Source: Clostridia bacterium
Lineage (GTDB): Bacteria; Bacillota; Clostridia; Christensenellales; Aristaeellaceae
NCBI GenBank assembly: GCA_024404245.1
Contig: JAKSQH010000007.1
Coordinates: forward strand, 1-45,532
Direction: 5' to 3'
DNA: 45,532 nt
Shown here one piece after another: positions 15,388-21,468 of the stretch. The stretch's first letter is position 1; each line of letters starts with the position of its first letter. The notes beneath the pieces are model-generated. The model was not told the DNA's origin, did no database searches, and was given only the letters and a program-made list of their open reading frames with translations. Position numbers and translations under genes: made by a program.

Positions 15388-15834
15388 TCACAGATATTTA
15401 TCCATGCATACGGCGTCATCCTCATTCACAAACACGCCGTACTTCGCGCATTCCGTATAGCCGACACGGTGATAGAATTCCACCGCGTGCGTATTGCGGT
15501 CCCTGCACTCAAGCAGAACCCGCGTGTATCCGTATTCCCGGGCAATCCGCTCCATCTCGGCCATCAGCATGGTCGCGAGACCGATTTTGTTTTTCCGGGC
15601 AAATACCCGCTTGATTTCAGCCGTCGTGTCATCCGCGCGGCGCAAGCCGGCGCAGCACATGGGTTCACCGTCAACATAACCGATGATAAAGACCGCGCGT
15701 TCCTCCGCGAATTCCTCATAATGCACATACTTCGTTCCGTTATGCCCGATAATGGAAATCAGCGTGGTATTCAGTTCATTCAGCAGCATCCGCGCGCCCG
15801 CCGATTCAACGGACATGCTTTTGAATTCAATCAT
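15388..15834 (-). CDS. GNAT-family N-acetyltransferase
   Basis: 148 residues. GNAT fold with IGYVDGEPMCCAGLR, then EIKRVFARKNKIGLATMLMAEMERIAREYGYTRVLLEC (acetyl-CoA binding, with the usual Q/RxxGxG/A loop degenerate as RKNKIGLA), and the C-terminal AVEFYHRVGYTEC. Start chosen at the ATG 6 bases after GGGAGCG; the frame is open 55 codons further upstream, but that part covers the divergent promoter and riboswitch region. Substrate unknown. Divergent from the cobalamin-riboswitch transcript. Confidence 0.85.
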   Translation of the reverse strand: MIEFKSMSVESAGARMLLNELNTTLISIIGHNGTKYVHYEEFAEERAVFIIGYVDGEPMCCAGLRRADDTTAEIKRVFARKNKIGLATMLMAEMERIAREYGYTRVLLECRDRNTHAVEFYHRVGYTECAKYGVFVNEDDAVCMDKYL

Positions 15835-15923
15835 TTCAGCGCTCCCGGTTTCCGGTTGATCATACGGCCCGTCAGGCCTGAACCGTATTATACATAACAG
15901 CACCCCGTATTTCAACGCTTCGA

Positions 15924-15952
15924 TTGTCTGTCGTTTGTATTTGTGATATAAT
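15924..15952 (+). promoter_or_regulatory. Promoter of the cobalamin-riboswitch transcript
   Basis: -35 TTGTCT (15924-15929), 17 bp spacer, -10 TATAAT (15947-15952). Confidence 0.7.
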
Positions 15953-15956
15953 ACCC

Positions 15957-16160
15957 GTTGCGGAAGGAAACAGGTGTAAAGCCTGTGCGAGCCCGTCACC
16001 GTATGATCCGTAAGTATTCCGCCTTACCCGCCGCCGCGGGCGGGAAAACGGCCACTGGAAGCATTTCCGGGAAGGCCGGCGGAATCGGATCAAGCCGGAA
16101 TATTTCCGCGTATATCCTCCTCCTGTGCGCGAGCGCCGCCGGGTTCTGCCCGGAGGAAGG
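15957..16160 (+). ncRNA. Cobalamin riboswitch with expression platform
   Basis: Conserved aptamer blocks in order: CAGGTGTAAAGCCTG (15971-15985) after GGAAA, CGAGCCCGTCACCGT, the B12-box-like GCCACTGG (16051-16058), GGGAAGGC (16069-16076) and AGCCGGA (16093-16099). Downstream, TCCTCCTCCT (16115-16124) can pair with GGAGGA (16152-16157) or with the AAAGGAG ribosome binding site (16177-16183), suggesting translational control. There is also a small hairpin CCGGG/CCCGG (16139-16153) without a T-tract. Confidence 0.88.
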
Positions 16161-16193
16161 ACATCGAAAAAACAGTAAAGGAGACGCAAAAAC

Positions 16194-16640
16194 ATGAAAA
16201 GCAAGTTTATCTTCAGGTCCTTGCTTTCGCTGTTCCTTTGCTTCGTACTGCTCGCGGCGGCAGTGTGCGGCATCGCGGAAACCGCGGAAGCCACAGAACA
16301 GATCCCTTTCTCAGCCGGCGGAACGGCTGAGGAACCGGTCCCGCTCGGCGAAGGCGCGACAACATTCCTGTTTATCGCCGTCAATGAAGAAGGCGATGAA
16401 GCCTGGTTCAGCATCAGCACAGACGCTGAAACAGTGGGCGGCGCTCTGCTCGCGCTGAATCTGATCGGCGGTGATTTTGAAGCATACGGTCTGTATGTAA
16501 AAACCGTGTGCGGCATTCTGGCTGACTACAATATCAACGGGCACTACTGGGGGCTGTATATCAACGGTGATATGGCCATGACCGGCGTTGACGGCGTCGC
16601 GCCGGAAAACGGCACGCGGTATATGATGAAGTTCGAATGA
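16194..16640 (+). CDS. DUF4430-domain secreted protein, cobalamin-riboswitch controlled
   Basis: 148 residues. Signal peptide 1-29 (KSKFIFRSLLSLFLCFVLLAAAVCGIAE). A DUF4430 domain at about 55-148 with TVGGALLALNLI, YGLYVKTVCGI and YWGLYINGDMAMTGVDG; this domain is related to the C-terminal domain of animal transcobalamin/intrinsic factor and is common next to B12 genes in Clostridia. Ribosome binding site AAAGGAG at 16177-16183. The stop overlaps the ATG of the S component by four bases (ATGA), so the two are made together. Likely role: an extracellular partner that delivers a cobalamin or precursor to the S component (inference from riboswitch and context). Confidence 0.88.
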   Translation: MKSKFIFRSLLSLFLCFVLLAAAVCGIAETAEATEQIPFSAGGTAEEPVPLGEGATTFLFIAVNEEGDEAWFSISTDAETVGGALLALNLIGGDFEAYGLYVKTVCGILADYNINGHYWGLYINGDMAMTGVDGVAPENGTRYMMKFE

Positions 16641-17146
16641 AAAAGCTCACAGCAAAAGAAATCGCCGTCTTCGGCATGCTGGCGGCAGTGATGTTCGCTT
16701 CAAAAAAAGCGATGGAAAGTCTGCCGAACATTCATCTCGTCGGTGTTTTCATTACGGCAGTCACGGTTGTTTACCGCTGGAAGGCACTCTATCCCCTGTA
16801 TACCTACATTTTGCTGGAAGGTCTCTTCGGCGGATTCAACACCTGGTGGATTCCCTATCTGTATGTATGGACCGTGCTCTGGGGAGCCGTCATGCTCCTG
16901 CCGAAGCACCTGCCGGAAAAGGCAAAGCCGTTCATATACGGAGGTGTCTGCGGTCTGCACGGCATCCTGTTCGGCATTCTGTACGCGCCGAGCCAGGCAC
17001 TGCTCTTTCACTTCAATTTCAAAACAACCGTAGCCTGGGTTGTCGCGGGATTCCCGTTTGACTGCATCCACGGTCTGAGCAATCTGATCCTCGGTACCCT
17101 GCTCATCATTCCGCTGATCCGGATCTTCCGGAGATTCGGGCGGTAG
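16637..17146 (+). CDS. ECF transporter S component, probable cobalamin or precursor specificity
   Basis: 169 residues, about five to six membrane segments, with LPNIHLVGVFITAVTVVYRWKALYPLYTYILLEGLFGGFNTWWIPYLYVW, a block seen in S components of Lachnospiraceae-type Clostridia that accompany DUF4430 proteins. It overlaps the DUF4430 gene by four bases under one cobalamin riboswitch. S components under B12 riboswitches (CbrT, CblT) take up cobalamin, cobinamide or alpha-ribazole. This sequence lacks an energising module nearby and would use a shared ECF module. The exact ligand is inferred from regulation only. Confidence 0.82.
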   Translation: MKKLTAKEIAVFGMLAAVMFASKKAMESLPNIHLVGVFITAVTVVYRWKALYPLYTYILLEGLFGGFNTWWIPYLYVWTVLWGAVMLLPKHLPEKAKPFIYGGVCGLHGILFGILYAPSQALLFHFNFKTTVAWVVAGFPFDCIHGLSNLILGTLLIIPLIRIFRRFGR

Positions 17147-17162
17147 CCCGTAACAAACCGCG

Positions 17163-17197
17163 CCGGCCCGCGTGTTCTTTCACGCGGGCCGGATTTT
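17163..17197. terminator. Terminator after the S component
   Basis: Perfect 12-base stem CCGGCCCGCGTG (17163-17174)/CACGCGGGCCGG (17181-17192), followed by ATTTT. Confidence 0.8.
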
Positions 17198-17220
17198 GAT
17201 AGGTTATTCACTCCCGGCCG

Positions 17221-18093
17221 TCAATCGGCCGGGTTTTCATGAATCATAATATGCTTGATTTCCGGGTATTCCCTCTCCACATTATCATGCACCGCTTCGG
17301 CAATCTCGTGCGCCTTGTTCAGCGTCAGCTGCCCGTCCACCGCGATTTCCGCGTCCAGATAGATCCTGTCGCCGAACCGGCGGCTCTGCAGCAGATCCAC
17401 TCTTTCAACACCGGGTTGTTTCAGAATGAATTCCGTCATCGCTTTATCCCATTCTTCGCCGCAGGATGTATCCAGCATTTTGGATACCGCGTCCCGCAGA
17501 ATGTCATACGCGACCTTCAGAATCAGCACACAGATGATTACGCAGGCGATCGCGTCCATCACCGGCCAGCCGAGCATGGCGCCGGCGATGCCGATCAGCG
17601 AGCCGATTGAGGAGAACGCGTCCGAGCGGTGATGCCACGCGTCAGCCATGAACGCGGATGAGTTCAGTTTCCTCGCGTAGTATCTCGTATACCGGAACAT
17701 GCTTTCCTTGGTTACAATGGATACAATCGCGGCAATCAGGGCAATGAGCGACGGTCTTTCAAGCGCGCCGTAGTTTCCCGCGAGGATCGTCTTCACACCG
17801 TTACCGCCGATACCGATACCGGTGCCAAGCAGGATCAGGCCGAGAATAAGCGATGCGAGACATTCAAATCTTTCATGCCCGTAGGGGTGCACGCTGTCCG
17901 GTTCACGGCGTGAAATGCGCACACCGATATAGGCCACAAATGTCGCGAACACATCGGACAGAGAGTGTACCGCGTCCGAAATCATCGCTTCCGATTTGCC
18001 CGCGATACCCGCGTACAGCTTAAAGATCACAAGCACAATGTTGCCGGCTATGCCGACGCCCGTCACCCGACGGATTATTTTGTTTTCATTCAT
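17221..18093 (-). CDS. Cation diffusion facilitator metal exporter, NiCo-riboswitch controlled
   Basis: 290 residues. Six membrane segments in the first 210 residues with the metal-site motifs DAVHSLSDV (TM2) and DAWHHRSDAFSS (TM5), then a cytoplasmic ferredoxin-like domain (about 210-290) with EIAVDGQLTLNKAHEIAEAVHDNVE, typical of FieF/CzcD-type exporters. It exports divalent metal in exchange for protons. The leader carries an RNA that looks like a NiCo riboswitch, which points to Co2+ and Ni2+ (possibly also Fe2+ or Zn2+) as inducers. GAGGT lies ahead of the ATG with an unusual CCCCCC run between. Monocistronic. Confidence 0.92.
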   Translation of the reverse strand: MNENKIIRRVTGVGIAGNIVLVIFKLYAGIAGKSEAMISDAVHSLSDVFATFVAYIGVRISRREPDSVHPYGHERFECLASLILGLILLGTGIGIGGNGVKTILAGNYGALERPSLIALIAAIVSIVTKESMFRYTRYYARKLNSSAFMADAWHHRSDAFSSIGSLIGIAGAMLGWPVMDAIACVIICVLILKVAYDILRDAVSKMLDTSCGEEWDKAMTEFILKQPGVERVDLLQSRRFGDRIYLDAEIAVDGQLTLNKAHEIAEAVHDNVEREYPEIKHIMIHENPAD

Positions 18094-18152
18094 GGGGGGA
18101 CCTCACTGAAAATGTATTCTCTTTACATTGTGTGTCCCGCGTATACAGCATG

Positions 18153-18201
18153 AAAAAACACGCCTCCCGCGGAACATACATTCTGTCCCGCGGAAGGCAT
18201 G
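18153..18201 (-). terminator. Riboswitch-controlled terminator ahead of the CDF gene
   Basis: Minus strand: arm 18201-18188 (CATGCCTTCCGCGG) pairs with 18172-18159 (CCGCGGGAGGCGTG), 14 bp with two G-U pairs, then TTTTTT (18158-18153). The 5' arm overlaps the 3' part of the aptamer, so aptamer folding would prevent termination. Confidence 0.78.
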
Positions 18202-18282
18202 TCTGCTTTCCGCTGTTACACTCCGGTAACCCAGCCCCACGATTTTCCTCAGAAAATCATCGCCTGCTCAGTTTGTACTGTT
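18173..18282 (-). ncRNA. NiCo (czcD-type) riboswitch aptamer
   Basis: Minus-strand RNA with CTGAGCAGGC (18271-18262), a hairpin GATTTTC/GAAAATC, GCTGGG plus hairpin GTTAC/GTAAC with TAACAG, and GGGACAG near the 3' end. These match in order the conserved pieces I remember of the NiCo aptamer (CUGAGCAGGC, GCCGGG, AACAG, GGGACAG). P1 is formed by AACAGTACAAACTG with CAGAATGTATGTT, allowing a bulge and a mismatch. The overlap with the terminator and the downstream metal exporter support it: metal binding would turn the gene on. Confidence 0.82.
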
Positions 18283-18329
18283 GTCTGCATTTCATTTAAG
18301 GAATGTCTTGCAGTGCAAAGAGTAGCCTG

Positions 18330-18358
18330 ATGATAGCATGCACCTGAATTTTTGTCAA
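18330..18358 (-). promoter_or_regulatory. Promoter of the NiCo-riboswitch/CDF transcript
   Basis: Minus-strand TTGACA (18358-18353), 17 bp spacer, TATCAT (18335-18330). The leader to the ATG is about 230 bases. Confidence 0.8.
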
Positions 18359-18373
18359 GTCCGGTTTGTCAGC

Positions 18374-19774
18374 TTATCTGAACCACCCGTCCGGCAGATA
18401 TTTCCGCTGCGCTTCCAGCATATCGTCAAACAGTTTCTGACCGTCATCCCAGCCGATTCCGCCGAGCTGCGGATCATTCATAAAGGTGGTAAAGCCCAGC
18501 GCGCGGTCACAGGTCAGCGCGGCCTTCAGCGCGTTGCGGTGGTTTTCCACATGCCTTGATACAAGCGGAAGCACACCGTCCGGAGTCGGTCCCGCGTATA
18601 CGGGCTCAATCCGGTCATAGCCGAACAGCGCGTTTGTCTCCACAACGGCGCCGAGCGGCAGATCCGGCACCTGCCCGCGGTTCGGAACATTCACGTTGGA
18701 TACGATATCTCCGAGGCCGAGCAGCGCCTTAAGCAGCAGATGGCCCTCCTCGCCGGAGCCGTTCAGACTGATCTCTTCCTGCCCGCTGATCAGATCATCA
18801 CTGCGTTTCATTCTCTTCGCCAGATCCTCAACCCGCCAGTCCACGCTTGTCAGCCCGAACTTCCAGCTGTGTACGGTTTCCGGCGTCATGGTATACCAGC
18901 GGGGTACAAACTCCGCCAGATGACGGTCACCGGCCGCCGCGATCGCCCCGTATCTGAGGAACAGATCAAACTTGACACGCTGCGCGCAGTTGAACGAGGA
19001 GTTCATCCAGTTATTGTCCCCGCCCTCATCATAGCCTGTTTCATAATACTTTTCGGCGAATTTCCGGTACATCGGCATCAGGTCCATCCCGCGCCAGCTG
19101 GCTTTTGTGATCCATGTGAAGTGGTTGATGCCGGTCACGGTTGTATGAATCTCATGGCGGTCAATGCCCTCGATGCCTTCCTGCTCCCTGATCATCGCGG
19201 ACAGAAGCTTCTGGGTTCCGAACACCTCATGGCAGCAGCCGAATGCTTTCACCCGCGGGAAAATCTCATACAGTGTCTGCACGCACAGCGTCATGGGATT
19301 TGTATAGTTGATCACCCACGCGTCAGGCGCGTAATCCCGGATCGCCTCCGCGATCTCCACATACATGGGAATTGTGCGCATGGCCCTCATAAACCCGCCC
19401 GGGCCCGCCGTATCGCCCACCGGCTGCCAGATACCGAGGCGTTCCGGCATATGCACATCGTGCCGCATTTCCTCAAACGTTCCCGGCAGAATCGAAATCA
19501 CCGCAAAATCCGCGCCTGTCAGCGCGTCCTTCAGTGAGTCGCTGACAACATACCGCCAGCGGGACTTTGCTTCCGCGTGCGCGCTGATCTTGTTGCCGAT
19601 CACTTCATTCCGCTCCGCCGCGCCGCGGTCAATGTCATACAGATGAACCGTACCGCAGATCTGCCCGTCCATCGCCAGGTCCTTCATAAAGCCCCATGCC
19701 CAGCCGCGTGAACCGCCGCCGATGTAGGCGACATGAAGATCAGACACCGTATTGTTTTTCAAATCCCTGATCAT
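18374..19774 (-). CDS. GH4 alpha-galacturonidase-like glycosidase (CHEV type)
   Basis: 466 residues. N-terminal Rossmann fold with IGGGSRGW (18-25), NYTNPM (156-161), the metal-site motif CHEV (181-184, Cys181 expected Mn2+ ligand) and INHF (216-219). GH4 enzymes use NAD+ and Mn2+ in a redox elimination mechanism. The four-residue active-site motif sorts specificities, and CHEV is reported for alpha-galacturonidases such as Bacillus LplD, so pectin-derived galacturonides are the likely substrate. Start chosen at the ATG 7 bases after AAGGAG; an upstream frame extension overlaps the leader. A 12-base palindrome GCAGTGAACTGC (19803-19814) sits in its leader as a possible operator. No sugar transporter is adjacent. 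Confidence 0.9.
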   Translation of the reverse strand: MIRDLKNNTVSDLHVAYIGGGSRGWAWGFMKDLAMDGQICGTVHLYDIDRGAAERNEVIGNKISAHAEAKSRWRYVVSDSLKDALTGADFAVISILPGTFEEMRHDVHMPERLGIWQPVGDTAGPGGFMRAMRTIPMYVEIAEAIRDYAPDAWVINYTNPMTLCVQTLYEIFPRVKAFGCCHEVFGTQKLLSAMIREQEGIEGIDRHEIHTTVTGINHFTWITKASWRGMDLMPMYRKFAEKYYETGYDEGGDNNWMNSSFNCAQRVKFDLFLRYGAIAAAGDRHLAEFVPRWYTMTPETVHSWKFGLTSVDWRVEDLAKRMKRSDDLISGQEEISLNGSGEEGHLLLKALLGLGDIVSNVNVPNRGQVPDLPLGAVVETNALFGYDRIEPVYAGPTPDGVLPLVSRHVENHRNALKAALTCDRALGFTTFMNDPQLGGIGWDDGQKLFDDMLEAQRKYLPDGWFR

Positions 19775-19884
19775 TTTCATTCTCCTTACGTTTTTTCCGT
19801 ATGCAGTGAACTGCCTCTCCGCCGGATCATATAGATACATTTTACCACATTTCCGCAATGGCGCTATCAGTAAAAATCGTCATA

Positions 19885-19914
19885 TTGACATATATTCATC
19901 TGTTTCTCTATAAT
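19885..19914 (+). promoter_or_regulatory. Promoter of the alkD-like/mgtC-like operon
   Basis: -35 TTGACA (19885-19890), 18 bp spacer, -10 TATAAT (19909-19914). Confidence 0.78.
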
Positions 19915-19978
19915 TGCTTTGTTTCCGGCCGCGCGTACCGGCGCGGCACATTAATACCGAACACCGGAGATATGAAAG

Positions 19979-20668
19979 ATGACATATAAGGAATTGCTGG
20001 ATATTCTGTTCAGCCATCGGGATGAGAAATACGCTGACTTTTCCGCGAAGCTGATTCCAACCGTGCCGCGGGAGCGCTTCATCGGAATACGGTCGCCCGA
20101 ATATAAAAAAATACTGAAGGAAATCGGGAGCGACTATGTGATTCCGGAGTTTCTCTCGACCCTCCCGCACAAATATCACGAGGAAAACTGCCTGCATGTG
20201 GCATTGATCAACAGGATCAAAAGCTATCCGGAATGTGTCGCCGAGCTGGACAGATTCATGCCGTATATCGACAACTGGGCGGTCAATGACGCCGTGAACC
20301 CGGCCTGCTTCGCGAAGCATCACAATGAGCTGTGGCCGGAAGTACAGCGATGGATTGCATCGGACGCGCCGTATACACGCCGCTGCGGCATGCGCGTGAT
20401 GATGGAGAATTTTCTGGATGAGGACTTCCGGCCCGAATATCTGGATCTGCCGGCTGATCTGCGTTCGGATGAATACTACGTAAACATCATGACCGCCTGG
20501 CTGTTCGCTGAAGCGCTGACAAAGCAATGGGACGCGGCGATTCCGTATATTGAAAACCGCCGTCTCGATCCGTGGACGCACAATAAAGCCATTCAGAAGG
20601 CCTGCGAAAGCCTCCGTGTTTCCGAAGAAAGAAAAACGTACCTGAAAACCCTGAAGATCAAAAAATAA
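19979..20668 (+). CDS. AlkD-like DNA alkylation repair protein
   Basis: 229 residues, all-helical HEAT-like repeats. RERFIGIRSPEYKKILKEI, LPHKYHEENCLHVALI, IDNWAVNDAV and MRVMMENFLDE match the AlkD family (PF08713-type), with the Trp/Asp of DNWAVND in the catalytic region. AlkD glycosylases remove N3- and N7-alkylated bases without base flipping. GGAG lies 9 bases before the ATG. The start follows a six-codon upstream frame that ends immediately. The MgtC-like gene follows 36 bases downstream and is probably cotranscribed. Confidence 0.9.
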   Translation: MTYKELLDILFSHRDEKYADFSAKLIPTVPRERFIGIRSPEYKKILKEIGSDYVIPEFLSTLPHKYHEENCLHVALINRIKSYPECVAELDRFMPYIDNWAVNDAVNPACFAKHHNELWPEVQRWIASDAPYTRRCGMRVMMENFLDEDFRPEYLDLPADLRSDEYYVNIMTAWLFAEALTKQWDAAIPYIENRRLDPWTHNKAIQKACESLRVSEERKTYLKTLKIKK

Positions 20669-20704
20669 CCGGGCGCTCGCGCGGCCCGGATTCGGAGAAG
20701 AAAC

Positions 20705-21385
20705 ATGAGTCTGACCGTTGAATGCATACTGCGGATTCTGCTTGCCAGTTTTCTGGGAGCCGCGGTCGGTTACGAGCGTACAAAGCGCATGAAGGAAGCC
20801 GGTGTACGTACGCACAGTATCATCGCGGCTGCTTCCGCGCTGCTGATGATCATTTCCAAATACGGTTTCGCGGATCTGGCCGGAGCGGACGGCACGCTGT
20901 TTCCGGGCACCCGCGGCGCGGATGCCGCCCGTATCGCCGCTCAGGTTGTCAGCGGTGTCTCCTTTCTTGGCATCGGTGTCATTTTCCGTAACGGCAACAC
21001 CGTAAAGGGGCTGACCACGGCCGCGGGCATCTGGGCCACATCGGCGGTCGGCATGGCCATCGGCGCGGGGATGTATGTCATCGGTATTACGCTGATCGCG
21101 ATCGTGGTCTGCATTCAGCTGCTGTTTCATCACTTCAGCATCGGCAGCGACGCGTATTCAGAGAATGATGTGAATATCACCGCGGCCGCGACGCCGGAAT
21201 TCAAAAGCTGGTATCAGGCCGCGGTTGAACAGAAGGACTTTCAGACAACGGCTGTCAGGCTGGACCGCGACGAAGCCGGAAAGGGCGCCTATACCATCAC
21301 CTTCCGCGTCCGCCGCGGCATTACCGCGCCCGAGCTGATCAGCCGTCTGGAAACCGCGCCGGATCTCATCAGCTACGCGCTGTAA
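20705..21385 (+). CDS. MgtC/SapB-family membrane protein
   Basis: 226 residues. Four to five membrane segments in the first 145 residues with the family signature GAAVGYERTKRMKEAGVRTHSIIAAASALLMI, the conserved R and E, and GVSFLGIGVIFRNGNTVKGLTTAAGIW; a soluble C-terminal ACT-like domain (about 155-226). MgtC proteins act in Mg2+ and acid stress adaptation, partly by modulating ATP synthase or other membrane proteins; the biochemical role in Clostridia is not settled. GGAG ribosome binding site 8 bases upstream. Ends at a strong bidirectional terminator. Confidence 0.9.
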   Translation: MSLTVECILRILLASFLGAAVGYERTKRMKEAGVRTHSIIAAASALLMIISKYGFADLAGADGTLFPGTRGADAARIAAQVVSGVSFLGIGVIFRNGNTVKGLTTAAGIWATSAVGMAIGAGMYVIGITLIAIVVCIQLLFHHFSIGSDAYSENDVNITAAATPEFKSWYQAAVEQKDFQTTAVRLDRDEAGKGAYTITFRVRRGITAPELISRLETAPDLISYAL

Positions 21386-21430
21386 TACTCTTTTTGAATT
21401 ATTCCATATACTACGTTTTTTATCCGGATA

Positions 21431-21460
21431 CGAAAAGGCACCCTGCGGTGCCTTTTTCGC
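21431..21460. terminator. Bidirectional terminator between mgtC-like gene and tex
   Basis: AAAAGGCACC (21433-21442), loop CTGC, GGTGCCTTTT (21447-21456), with T-runs on both strands. Confidence 0.85.
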
Positions 21461-21468
21461 GTATGTCT

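Noticed and set aside
18094-18330. T-box or Mn2+ (yybP-ykoY) riboswitch ahead of the CDF gene
   Set aside because: No T-box GGTGGNACC sequence and no GGGGAGTA block of the Mn2+ class; the order of conserved pieces fits the NiCo class instead.
19880-21133. 417-codon minus-strand open frame
   Set aside because: Antisense to the AlkD-like and MgtC-like genes, which have clear domains and ribosome binding sites.
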